Source: Myxococcales bacterium (GTDB lineage: Bacteria > Myxococcota > UBA727 > JABDBI01). Taken from it: a stretch of DNA of 64,000 bases. Both the position numbers and the translations under genes were made by a program. Location: contig CP060221.1 of NCBI GenBank assembly GCA_023898405.1, positions 1,441,501-1,505,500 of the forward strand, written 5' to 3'. Under the pieces are notes generated by a model that saw nothing but the letters and a program-made list of their open reading frames with translations, had not been told where the DNA came from and did no database searches. Each line of letters opens with the position of its first letter. Positions within the stretch are counted from its first letter, which is position 1. Positions 17,164-25,812 of the stretch are shown here, in pieces.

Positions 17164-18414
17164 TTGTCAAAAAGAAAAGTTTTATCATATGCCATTAAAT
17201 TAATTGCTTTGTTTTCATGGGTTGGCTGTACTTCTGCCCCGGTCAAAGTACCCCCCCCTGATCATAGCGTACCTTTTCCCCTGCATATGGCGCTTGAAGG
17301 TGATGCGTTGTTGGTAGTTGGAGCAAATACCGACGATCATTTTAGCGATGGAAAATTGGTTGTTATTGATACGACGGCTGTTGATCGAGTGATTAAAAGT
17401 GGTGTCCCTAAGAATCCTATTGCTTGGAATTCTGTCGTGACATCGAATGTTCTCATTCCATCGGCATCAAGTATGATCGCGCTTGATAGTAATACTGTTA
17501 CCTTTGCCAGTGATAGCAGTAGCAGGTTGTATAGATTTTCCATTCGTTCGGGAGTGCTTTCATGTGAGAACGCTCAAAAATCCATTGTAGATTGTAAAGA
17601 TACGCAATCGCTCTCATTAAAACAAAGCGAACCTGGATATCTTCAACTTATAGCCACCAATAATAATGAAAAAAATCTTTTAATTTCGTATCGAACTTCA
17701 AGCCAAATAGAGCTGATTTCTTTGGGAACAAAGATGAAGCATGTTCGGTCTTTTAATTTTGTCGACACGCTTAAATCTAAAAATATAAAAATTTCTGCAG
17801 ACGAAATTATTGTCACTAAAAAAATTCAAGTAGAAAAAAACAACGAAAAATCATTAGTGTATTTCTTGCTTGAACGTCAGTTCAAAGAAGACAAGAGTCA
17901 ACCTCAGGGAATTTATTTGCTCTCTATCAATCTTTCAGATTTATTGAATAATGAAAAAATTTCTCCATCGCGTGTCAATTTTTGGGATTTCAAAGATAAA
18001 TTTTTCATCGATAGCGCTCATGATATGCATATCGATGAAGCTGAGCAGTCAGTCTATATTCTTGCCGAAAAACCTGAGAGCATATTTAAATTCAGTCTGA
18101 AATCAAAAACACTGCTTGATACAACTTCTGTCTGTGAATCGGCAACTTCCATGAGTGTTTCGAAGGAGCAAAACCGTATTTTTATACCGTGTTATAAAGA
18201 TAGTCGCATCGCATCGTTTACCAAATCTCCATTATCGCTTGATGTGGTTTCTGAGATTCATGGTCAAGGTCCGGCTAAAGCGGTGCTCGATGAAAAAAAG
18301 AAATTGATTTATGTTTCATTTTTCGATGATGGTACCTTAGGAATTTTTGATTTTAATCTAAAGTATCTCGGAAAAGTTTTTTCAACTACAAGCCCTGATG
18401 GCATAGGCCTTTAA
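17164..18414 (+). CDS. Lipoprotein, predicted beta-propeller (first of tandem pair)
   Basis: A predicted lipoprotein of about 416 residues. I place the start at the TTG at 17164 because GGAG lies ten bases upstream and gives a compact lipoprotein signal (basic SKRKVLSYAIK, hydrophobic core, lipobox FSWVGC); an earlier TTG at 17125 lacks a site. The mature protein is built of repeating short strands such as DGKLVVIDT, NRIFIPCYKDSRIASF and KKLIYVSFFDDGTLGIFDF, resembling a YncE-like beta-propeller. Probably a periplasmic or outer-membrane-surface protein; ligand unknown. The next gene starts two bases after its stop, so the pair forms an operon. Confidence 0.7.
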   Translation: MSKRKVLSYAIKLIALFSWVGCTSAPVKVPPPDHSVPFPLHMALEGDALLVVGANTDDHFSDGKLVVIDTTAVDRVIKSGVPKNPIAWNSVVTSNVLIPSASSMIALDSNTVTFASDSSSRLYRFSIRSGVLSCENAQKSIVDCKDTQSLSLKQSEPGYLQLIATNNNEKNLLISYRTSSQIELISLGTKMKHVRSFNFVDTLKSKNIKISADEIIVTKKIQVEKNNEKSLVYFLLERQFKEDKSQPQGIYLLSINLSDLLNNEKISPSRVNFWDFKDKFFIDSAHDMHIDEAEQSVYILAEKPESIFKFSLKSKTLLDTTSVCESATSMSVSKEQNRIFIPCYKDSRIASFTKSPLSLDVVSEIHGQGPAKAVLDEKKKLIYVSFFDDGTLGIFDFNLKYLGKVFSTTSPDGIGL

Positions 18415-18416
18415 CT

Positions 18417-19718
18417 ATGAAAATTGTGGCTCATTTTTATATTCTACTTTTTGTTTTTTTGACGGGCTGTGCTGATAAGGGAGCCTATCTCAGTGGCCAT
18501 ATTCGCAGAGCCTCAGATGCTATCATGACAAATTGCGATCCCTACAATCAAGGGGTGGAGCACAGCTGTATTGTTTATTCCGCATCATTCAGAGGAAAGC
18601 TGCTTATCTACGATGCTACTACCGAGTCAACTGTATTTGCTCCTAACTATTTTCCTTTGGCTGTCAAAGTTGGATCTTCGAGCAATAATCTTGCTGTAGT
18701 GAAAAGCCCAAATAAAAAATTTCCTTATTTTTTTGTGCTCGATCGAGCGAGACCTGGGCTTTTTATTGTAAGAACTTTTCCTAGTTCAGACGGGAAAACC
18801 CAAAGTTTTTCAACTCCTCACTTTGTTCAACTGAAGAAAAAGTATTACAAGATGGCAGCTTTTGAGCATGGTACTATGGCTGTTGTACTTTTGAGTGATC
18901 CAAATGAAAGCAGCATCGATATCATTGCCTTTGATAAAGTGACGGGGCAAGCAAAAGGTCAAATCCAAAAAATTGCTGTTGGAGTTAAGCCAAGCCATAT
19001 AGAAATCGATGAAAATGCTTCAAAAGCAGTTATTTCCGATGAAGATTCGCAAAATATTGCGGTTGTTAATCTTGCAAACATCGATCGCGTTTTAGGTGGC
19101 AGTCAACAAACACAAATAAATATGCTCAATGTGGGAATGATGACCGATAGAATTTTTCTATCTAGCCGTGACTTTGGTTTTGGAAAAAAGATTTATTTGA
19201 TTGCAATCAATGCTATTAAAGATGAAATAGCTTTGGCAAATATCTCTGATATGAAAGTGGAAACACGTTTTCAACTAAAAGAATACCCAGAAGCGATATA
19301 TTTTCCTGACAGTAAGAGTGAAAGCTGCTGTGGAGGGAAAAAAAATTGGCTAGCAGTGGCAGGGGTCAATGGGAGTCTCTATTACTTAGCTGTAAATAAA
19401 GAAGGCGGTAGTCTTAGTTTGAAGCAAGAGTCAGAAGTTGTTGATTTGAAATCCAAACACAATATGTTTTTAAGCTTTTTGCAGATAGGAAAAATTATTG
19501 GTGGTACCGTAATTCAGGATAGCTCAATCGATAAAAAGACCCACTGTCCAAATAATCGCAGAATGTTCATCGTTTCTCATTATGGAAGCGATAAGCCAAG
19601 TTTAATAGAACGTGACAGGCGGACATCCTTTCAACCCTTATCTGTCGAAGTGGAAGGACAAGGAGAGGGATGTGAAGGATCCAATAGCTTTGCCAGGCTT
19701 GGTTTTAAGCAAGAATAG
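18417..19718 (+). CDS. Lipoprotein, predicted beta-propeller (second of tandem pair)
   Basis: A 433-residue predicted lipoprotein: MKIVAHFYILLFVFLTGC gives a good signal and lipobox (LTGC, Cys18). Propeller-like repeats include KVTGQAKGQIQKIAVGVKPS followed by IEIDENASKAVISDEDSQNI and VVNLANIDRVL, the same style as the preceding gene. Two Cys-rich spots (ESCCGG and GEGCEGS) stand out and may form disulfides. It starts two bases after the upstream stop. The two proteins look like diverged relatives that may act together at the cell surface; function unknown. Confidence 0.7.
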   Translation: MKIVAHFYILLFVFLTGCADKGAYLSGHIRRASDAIMTNCDPYNQGVEHSCIVYSASFRGKLLIYDATTESTVFAPNYFPLAVKVGSSSNNLAVVKSPNKKFPYFFVLDRARPGLFIVRTFPSSDGKTQSFSTPHFVQLKKKYYKMAAFEHGTMAVVLLSDPNESSIDIIAFDKVTGQAKGQIQKIAVGVKPSHIEIDENASKAVISDEDSQNIAVVNLANIDRVLGGSQQTQINMLNVGMMTDRIFLSSRDFGFGKKIYLIAINAIKDEIALANISDMKVETRFQLKEYPEAIYFPDSKSESCCGGKKNWLAVAGVNGSLYYLAVNKEGGSLSLKQESEVVDLKSKHNMFLSFLQIGKIIGGTVIQDSSIDKKTHCPNNRRMFIVSHYGSDKPSLIERDRRTSFQPLSVEVEGQGEGCEGSNSFARLGFKQE

Positions 19719-19753
19719 TTGAAGGTCGCCTAAAAATATTTTTGAAAAATTTC

Positions 19754-20995
19754 TTAGATACTAAAAAATTCGATAATCTGCTGTCGTTTTACATCTGCAT
19801 CATGCATGCCGAGCCGAATTAACTCAGAAGCAAATTCATGATCAAAAAGTAAGTAGCTCAATAAATCGCTCGCCTGTCCAACACCAATGTCGCCTAAGCG
19901 ATGAAGCAAGGGTCCAACCAAAGAGCCTGCACGTGCTGCGATGGATCCGCGCTGTAGATGGCGGCTCGCTATTTCAGCAATATCAACTGTTGGCCTAATA
20001 TCTATCGTGTCAATTTCTCTGTAAGGTGCTCCCCTCGTTTTGGTCATGAGTCCATCAAGATGATGAGCAAACTTCTCTCCGAATTCTTGAATACCTTCGC
20101 TGATAAGAGCATTATAACGGCGCAACCTTTTTAGGTCATATTCGGTTTTATCAACTAATAGCGCATTGAGAACTTTTCCTAAAAGATATGCAGCAGAAGG
20201 AAATGTATCGATTCGGTGAGGTTCCTGAGAGACGCGCCAATCGCCAATATCTTCGCTTTTAAGTCCAACAACAAACAAACGGTCTGCCCCAAGGCGAAGT
20301 GCAGGAGAAATTGGAGTATTAAGTTTGATACTGCCATCGCTATAAATATCGCCATCGATTGCGACAGCAGGAAAGACCCAAGGAATTGCAGCAGATGCAA
20401 GAGCGTGATTAGGACCTATTTCAACGGCTCGAGCTTCAATCTGTGGGTCAGTGCTCCACGGTGGGAGTCCACCGCCTTCTCTTTCCACAAACACATGAGT
20501 TCTTCCTGAGCGAACATGAGTAGCGTTGACAGCCAGCGCTTTATAGAATCCTTCTTCGATATTAGTTCGTATTCTTGACCATGGAATTTCATTTTTAACC
20601 ATGTGTTCCATGGGTGAAGTGTTGAAGAGACCGCCTAAGCGCCCTGGGCCAATTACATCATCAAGCTCTCCTCTCCCTCGCGATCCAAGCAAAAAACGTG
20701 GCAGGTTTAAAATTTCTCTAAGCCCTAGTTGATATACACGATCGATCTGTAGGTTTTGCCATAATTTAAGCAGACCTTGTCCTTGAGCTTCTGGGGCGTG
20801 GCTTGTTGCTGCTAAATAGCAGCAATTGATTGCGCCCACCGATGTACCGCATAAAATTTCAAAGCGAACATGGGGGCGTATTCGGTGAGGAAGTTCATCT
20901 CTCAGGTAGCGAATAACACCAGCTTCGTAAGCTCCTCTAGCGCCACCTCCTGATAAAACTAAAGCTGTATTCGGGGCTTTTTTATACCAACGCAT
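19754..20995 (-). CDS. Patatin-like phospholipase
   Basis: A 413-residue patatin-family lipid acyl hydrolase. The oxyanion-hole motif GGGARG is at residues 16-21, the nucleophile elbow CGTSVGA puts Ser52 at the active site, and the DGSIKLNTPI motif near residue 220 supplies the catalytic Asp. A C-terminal helical extension of about 150 residues follows the patatin core, as in many proteobacterial members. No signal peptide is visible, so it is cytoplasmic, membrane-associated, or secreted by another route. The start is preceded by AAGGTGAG. Confidence 0.9.
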   Translation of the reverse strand: MRWYKKAPNTALVLSGGGARGAYEAGVIRYLRDELPHRIRPHVRFEILCGTSVGAINCCYLAATSHAPEAQGQGLLKLWQNLQIDRVYQLGLREILNLPRFLLGSRGRGELDDVIGPGRLGGLFNTSPMEHMVKNEIPWSRIRTNIEEGFYKALAVNATHVRSGRTHVFVEREGGGLPPWSTDPQIEARAVEIGPNHALASAAIPWVFPAVAIDGDIYSDGSIKLNTPISPALRLGADRLFVVGLKSEDIGDWRVSQEPHRIDTFPSAAYLLGKVLNALLVDKTEYDLKRLRRYNALISEGIQEFGEKFAHHLDGLMTKTRGAPYREIDTIDIRPTVDIAEIASRHLQRGSIAARAGSLVGPLLHRLGDIGVGQASDLLSYLLFDHEFASELIRLGMHDADVKRQQIIEFFSI

Positions 20996-21253
20996 GTGCT
21001 CACCTTGAAGCCAAAGTTTTTAGTGAAATGTTATAGGAATAGTAATTTTGCAGAAACACTCCTTCAAAAAAATATTACAAAAAGTTTCTTGGGTCCAGAA
21101 GGTTTAAGTAGTGGCACTCATTTAATTAAAAGTTGAATTATATTTAACCCAATCACTTATCTTTCAAATACTCAATTCTCCTGTCAACACTCTCTTTGCT
21201 CAAGAAAATTTTTGGAGTAGGCCACAGCTCATATTGATTGATGAGGTAAAGTC

Positions 21254-21715
21254 ATGTCCGAACAAAATGTCTGGCGTCATTGCGGTAGCTGTAAAAGAGC
21301 TATTCATCTCAAACAAAAATATTATGCATGTGCCATATCAACGTGTAGAAAATCTGCTTATTGCTCTATGCCCTGTTTTGATGAACACGTGCCGGTTATG
21401 CGGCATAAAGATGCATGGGCCGAAGAGCGACTCGCTCCAGCAGTGGCTGAAGAAGAAGTACAAAAAATTTCAAGTTCCCGCTTGGTTGATCCCAAATCGC
21501 AGTCAGAACATATTCCTCACGATATTTTGGTGGTAGCTTCAAAACTAAAAGATTATATCCGAGCAAAATCAGGAATGAACACATCGGCTAATGTTTTAGA
21601 GCGATTGTCTGATATTATTCGCCTTCATTGTGATAAGGCCATCTGTAGAGCTCAAAGTGACAATCGAAAAACAGTTATGGATCGTGATTTTGTTGTTGAA
21701 TCGCGCAGTCTCTAA
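21254..21715 (+). CDS. Zinc-finger and histone-fold protein
   Basis: A 153-residue protein. Residues 10-51 carry a zinc-binding series: C10-x2-C13, C26-x4-C31, C37-x3-C41, H45 and H51, a cross-brace layout like ZZ, MYND or HIT fingers that would hold two zinc ions. Residues about 85-148 look like a histone fold: a short helix (HDILVVASKLKDYIRAKSG), a long central helix (NVLERLSDIIRLHCDKAICR) and then the loop-helix DNRKTVMDRDFV, which matches the RKT-x4-D end of archaeal histones. A charged linker joins the parts. The start has GAGG upstream. DNA or chromatin binding is inferred. The stop overlaps the convergent TonB gene's stop by 4 bases. Confidence 0.7.
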   Translation: MSEQNVWRHCGSCKRAIHLKQKYYACAISTCRKSAYCSMPCFDEHVPVMRHKDAWAEERLAPAVAEEEVQKISSSRLVDPKSQSEHIPHDILVVASKLKDYIRAKSGMNTSANVLERLSDIIRLHCDKAICRAQSDNRKTVMDRDFVVESRSL

Positions 21716-22404
21716 GACGACTGAGTCAGTTTAAAAATAACTTCATGTTCAATTTGAGCTACTTGTGCTCTTCCAAGATCATCGGTGGCAGGTAAGAAAA
21801 ATAATTTTCTTGCCACAATTAATGCAGCCTGTCGGAGTCCATACGCTGGTCCACTGATGATATCGGCTTTGATTACTTTGCCGCTTTGAGCGACAGTTAA
21901 TTTTATTTTAACTGTTCCTTCAATTCGTTTTATGCGAGCTTGTTCTGGGTATGGAACCTTTATGTCTTGAGCATTGAGCAAGAAAGGTTTGCTGCGAGTC
22001 CCATAAGAATTATTCTTTGTGTTTTGTTCGGAAACAAGATTAGTTGGCAAGTTTTGAGAGGGCACTATACTATTTTGAGAGCTTTTTTGGCTTTGTAGGC
22101 CTTGGTGATTTTTATTATTATTTTTTGCTTTGTCAGTTGTAACAAGTTTTATGGGTGCCTGTTTTTTGACAGGAAAAGATGCCTGATTACTTTCCTTATC
22201 GAACTTTTTTTTAGAAAAGGAGATGCTTACCGAGTGTTGAGGCTTGTAGTGGTTAGAGTAAATGGGAGTATCTTTCATGAAATATGAAAACACGGCGAGC
22301 ATAGTGATATGCAAGATAAATGATAAGGCAAGACAATTCGTTCTACGAATATTTTTTGTTCCGAGTAGATTATTTTCGCCGCGAACTTTCATAAAACTGA
22401 CCAA
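21712..22404 (-). CDS. TonB-family energy transducer
   Basis: A 230-residue protein with an N-terminal membrane anchor (about residues 24-43), a polar Ser/Asn/Lys/Gln-rich linker across the periplasm, and a C-terminal TonB domain. That domain carries VPYPEQARIKRIEGTVKIKL, VAQSGKVIKADIISGP and a YGLRQAALIVARKLFFLPA segment. TonB proteins pass proton-motive-force energy from ExbB/ExbD to outer-membrane receptors; none of those partners is next to it. The start is uncertain: TTG at 22404 (AAGGGA upstream) or ATG at 22392. Could equally be a TonB-like AgmX or GltJ-type paralog. Confidence 0.8.
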   Translation of the reverse strand: MVSFMKVRGENNLLGTKNIRRTNCLALSFILHITMLAVFSYFMKDTPIYSNHYKPQHSVSISFSKKKFDKESNQASFPVKKQAPIKLVTTDKAKNNNKNHQGLQSQKSSQNSIVPSQNLPTNLVSEQNTKNNSYGTRSKPFLLNAQDIKVPYPEQARIKRIEGTVKIKLTVAQSGKVIKADIISGPAYGLRQAALIVARKLFFLPATDDLGRAQVAQIEHEVIFKLTQSS

Positions 22405-22529
22405 CTATTTCCCTTTTTGTTTTCACTGCTTTTAGAGAGACATGACTGACGAAAATTAATAAGCTAAGCAAGAAGTCAAAACTACGCTCTTTTTCCGAAA
22501 CAGTAAATATGGTGAATAGGAAAGGCATT

Positions 22530-23501
22530 ATGAAAAAAATATCACCCATTAAAGATATCGGTAGCCTTAGGGTTAGCGTTGTCTACAAACATTCACGATA
22601 TGTTTATGCTGCGCAGCAACGCTCAAACAAACAGAAAAATTATTTAAAAAAACATTCCGATATTATAAGCAAAGAACTTTTCAGAGCACATGAGGAAAAT
22701 ATTTTTTGCATTAAAAAAGTGGAAGACGATCTAAAAAAACTTGCTGTTGATTATTCGATTTTTTGCCGTTCTGAAGTAAAGCCTTCGGATTTAAAAAATA
22801 GCTTTGTGATTTGTGTTGGTGGTGATGGAACTTTGCTTGATGCTAGTCACTATTGTGTGGATACACCTGTTTTAGGTGTTAACTCCGATCCAAAAAACTC
22901 TATTGGTGCACTGTGTGCAGCAACTGCAAATAATTTTTTATCCATAATGCAAGATATCTATGATGAAAAAATAATTCCGATGCCGGTGACGCGATTATCT
23001 TTGCGCTTAAATGGCCAAAAAAAACTTTTAAAGCCACTCAATGACATTCTTTATTGTCACAAAAACCCAGCGGCTTTATCGCGTTTTTATCTAAGTCTGG
23101 GAAATATTATAGAGTCTCATCGTTCAAGCGGGATTTGGGTAGCAACGGGTGCTGGATCAACCGGCGGTATATATTCATCGGGAGCACAAGCGTTTGACTT
23201 TTCAAAGAAAAAAGCTGTTTTTCGAGTTCGTGAACCATACTGGAGCAATAGCGATGCACCTTCTTTGTTGTCAGGCACAATAACTCAAGAGCAAACTCTA
23301 AAAATTACCAGTAACATGAGTGATGCTCGATTATTTATCGATGGCCCCCATAAATCACTGTTGCTTCCCCTTGGACAAAGTTTGGAGATAGGCGTATCAG
23401 AAAAGCCTCTTTGGCTTTTTGATCAAAAAAATATAGAAGCAAAGCGCAAAAAAATACTTGAGCAGAGAGAGCCCTATCGTAGGTTTCTTAAAGTCGAGTA
23501 G
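22530..23501 (+). CDS. NAD kinase-family protein
   Basis: About 323 residues from the ATG at 22530, chosen for AGGAAAGG upstream; an earlier ATG at 22509 has none. The GGDGT motif at residues 97-101 (CVGGDGTLLDAS) is the nucleotide site of NAD kinases, and VATGAGSTGGIYSSG matches the second conserved region (usually TPTGSTAY). The latter is diverged and the N-terminal portion is unusually basic, so this may be an NADK2-like relative. Predicted role: NADP supply in the cytoplasm. The next gene begins 19 bases after the stop. Confidence 0.8.
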   Translation: MKKISPIKDIGSLRVSVVYKHSRYVYAAQQRSNKQKNYLKKHSDIISKELFRAHEENIFCIKKVEDDLKKLAVDYSIFCRSEVKPSDLKNSFVICVGGDGTLLDASHYCVDTPVLGVNSDPKNSIGALCAATANNFLSIMQDIYDEKIIPMPVTRLSLRLNGQKKLLKPLNDILYCHKNPAALSRFYLSLGNIIESHRSSGIWVATGAGSTGGIYSSGAQAFDFSKKKAVFRVREPYWSNSDAPSLLSGTITQEQTLKITSNMSDARLFIDGPHKSLLLPLGQSLEIGVSEKPLWLFDQKNIEAKRKKILEQREPYRRFLKVE

Positions 23502-23520
23502 TAATATCGCGGTGATTACT

Positions 23521-24000
23521 ATGGGAGAGCAAATTGTGTTGGTAAGTGGAGATAAAGCGCCAAATTTTTCTTTGCGCGGTGATGATGGGCAACTTTATAG
23601 TTTGGCAAATTTTAAAAATAAACCTTTGGTACTATTTTTTTATCCAAAAGATCTCACCCCAGGTTGCACGACTGAAGCATGTGACTTTAGCGCAGCCTTT
23701 GAAGAATTCTCTAAATATTCAGTATCCATAGTAGGCATTTCAAAAGATCCCTTGGCCTCTCATTTGCGTTTTAAAAGTGCTCACAATCTTAGAATGCTTT
23801 TATTGAGTGATCCAGATTTAGCAGTGCATCAACAGTATGGAGCCTACGGAACGAAAGTTATGTATGGTAAAACTTCTGTGGGAGTGATACGCAGCACCTT
23901 TTTTATCGATGAAAAGGGCGATATTATCAAGTCCTGGTATAAAGTGCGCGTAAAAACCCATGTTAATGCGGTGCTTGATACAGTAAAAAAACGTTCGTGA
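23521..24000 (+). CDS. bcp: Thioredoxin-dependent peroxiredoxin, BCP/PrxQ type
   Basis: A 159-residue peroxiredoxin reducing peroxides with thioredoxin-derived electrons. The peroxidatic Cys49 and resolving Cys54 lie in DLTPGCTTEACDFS, the exact BCP spacing, and GDKAPNFSL plus FYPKD are the usual flanking motifs. I start at the ATG at 23521, which gives the family length; a TTG at 23458 would overlap the NAD kinase gene by 44 bases. It is probably co-transcribed with the NAD kinase, which could link NADPH supply with peroxide removal. Confidence 0.92.
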   Translation: MGEQIVLVSGDKAPNFSLRGDDGQLYSLANFKNKPLVLFFYPKDLTPGCTTEACDFSAAFEEFSKYSVSIVGISKDPLASHLRFKSAHNLRMLLLSDPDLAVHQQYGAYGTKVMYGKTSVGVIRSTFFIDEKGDIIKSWYKVRVKTHVNAVLDTVKKRS

Positions 24001-24048
24001 AATTTGAGCAGAGCACGTACGGTAAGCTCATAAGCATTCAAAAAATAA

Positions 24049-24129
24049 TGCCGAGGGCGGGACTCGAACCCGCACGGGATAACCCGGGCGATTTTAAGTC
24101 GCCTGCGTCTACCATTCCGCCACCACGGC
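24049..24129 (-). tRNA. tRNA-Leu (anticodon TAA)
   Basis: Class II tRNA: acceptor GCCGTGG against CCTCGGC, D-arm GGCGGAATGGTAGACGC, anticodon loop CTTAAAA in a GGCGA/TCGCC stem, T-loop GGTTCGAGTCC, discriminator A, no encoded CCA. Position 5 (T) faces position 68 (T), a U-U mismatch in the acceptor stem. It reads UUA codons. Confidence 0.92.
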
Positions 24130-24289
24130 ATATCAATACTTCACCCCTTATACCTGTTGTTTTAAAAAGTCCAAGAGATCTGGTGCATTTTTTTAATGCT
24201 TTCAGTCTTGCACTCACCTCTATAGCTGCAAAGGACTGCTTGATCATTGCAAAATCACAGCTATCCTTCGATGCACTTTAGGAGGCCAA

Positions 24290-25552
24290 ATGAAAAAATC
24301 CACAAAGACATGCCTACTCCTTGCTTTATTTTTAACCTCAGTTTTTTCCAGTGAAGTTTTGGCAATGTCAAAAGGACTTCAAACGCTAAAATTTGCCAAA
24401 GAAACTTTTTGCTTTGGGCAGTTGGCTAAGAGCAATTTTTGCTCAGAACAGAAGCCAATTAAGACTAAAATCTTAGAATGGGTCAAAGAAGAAATTAAAA
24501 ATGGATATGATGTAAACAAGAAAAATGAAGAAGGAGGTACTCCTCTTAGTATTGCGGTAATCAATGATAATGAAGAATTAACCAGTGTTTTATTAGCTAA
24601 TAAAGCTGAGCCAAATTTGATGGTTAATGAGGGGACTACCTTGCTTGTTTTAGCAATCCAGGAACGTTGTTCACCGAGGCTTATAAATATACTTTTGAAA
24701 GCGGGAGCAGACCCTTCTTTCAGCCCTTTCGGGTTAACACCACTTATGGTTGCCTCTATTCTAGGAAATAAAGACGCTCTTCAAGAATTATTGAGTTTCG
24801 AAGATTTATCTTGCGCTCATCAACTTGATATCAACGAGAAAGATGCGAATGGCAAGACTGCTTTAAGCTTAGCTATAGGAACTCAAATACAAAATAAGTA
24901 TGTGAGAGATTTAGGTGAGTTGATACAACACGAGAATATTTTGGATGTGATTAAAGGACTTATAAAATGGGGAGCTGATACAAATGTAAAAGATAAAACA
25001 GGACTAACGCCTCTCATGAAAGCTGCTTTAGCAGGAAATATAGAAATTGTTCAGCTGCTCATAGGGAGCGGAGCTTTACTTGATGAAAAAGATAATTTTG
25101 GTAATTCCGCTTTGAGTTTAATAATAAAAACTCAAATAAATGATGAAATGAACAGTAATTCTGTGAGGGATACTCTATCGCCAAAAAAAGCTTATGAAAT
25201 GATAGAGTTTTTGCTAATGTCCAGAGCTGATGTTGACAATCTTGATGCTGAAGAGGCAACTCCACTTATGTTTGCTACGCTGACAAAAAATGCGGACATT
25301 GTTCAACTACTGCTTAAATTTAACCCACTGATAAATGCGGTTAATAGCCATAGTCAAACAGCTTTGGATTTGGCTGAAGATAATGAAATTGTAAGAATTT
25401 TACGGGAAAATAAAGCAATAAGCTTAAGAAATAAGGAAAGATCTAAAGTTATCTCCATTAGCGGGGGCAAGTTTTTACCTAAGGAAGATGAGATTAAGCA
25501 TAATATAAAAAGTAGATACTCCATGTTTAACCCCAATAATAATCTCCATTGA
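24290..25552 (+). CDS. Exported ankyrin-repeat protein
   Basis: A 420-residue protein with a signal peptide (MKKSTKTCLLLALFLTSVFS and on to VLA). About eight ankyrin-type units run from residue 75 to 365, with signatures GGTPLSIAVINDNEE, GTTLLVLAIQERCS, GLTPLMVASILGNKD, GLTPLMKAALAGNIE, FGNSALSLIIKTQ and EATPLMFATLTKNAD. Some spacers are longer than the 33-residue norm. The ribosome site is TAGGAGG. Likely a periplasmic or secreted protein-binding scaffold. A modest hairpin with GCTGTTTTT at about 25572-25600 could terminate it. Confidence 0.88.
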   Translation: MKKSTKTCLLLALFLTSVFSSEVLAMSKGLQTLKFAKETFCFGQLAKSNFCSEQKPIKTKILEWVKEEIKNGYDVNKKNEEGGTPLSIAVINDNEELTSVLLANKAEPNLMVNEGTTLLVLAIQERCSPRLINILLKAGADPSFSPFGLTPLMVASILGNKDALQELLSFEDLSCAHQLDINEKDANGKTALSLAIGTQIQNKYVRDLGELIQHENILDVIKGLIKWGADTNVKDKTGLTPLMKAALAGNIEIVQLLIGSGALLDEKDNFGNSALSLIIKTQINDEMNSNSVRDTLSPKKAYEMIEFLLMSRADVDNLDAEEATPLMFATLTKNADIVQLLLKFNPLINAVNSHSQTALDLAEDNEIVRILRENKAISLRNKERSKVISISGGKFLPKEDEIKHNIKSRYSMFNPNNNLH

Positions 25553-25812
25553 TCCAGCTAAAAATATGTAAATCCGGCTTATAAATAGGCCGGGCTGTTT
25601 TTAGAAGATGCGATGCATAAAAAATCATGTATAGCCCAAGTTATCTATCCTTGTGAAAATATTTTTCTTGTGTTTTTATGTTTCAAAATCGGTTGAATTG
25701 CTGCTATTAGGCTAAAATAATGGGTGGCATAGCGCAGTATTTACGCTAATAATTGCCAAAGAATTTTTAAATATACCTAGGGCCAAATAAAACCAATTAA
25801 GGGGTTTTTCAT

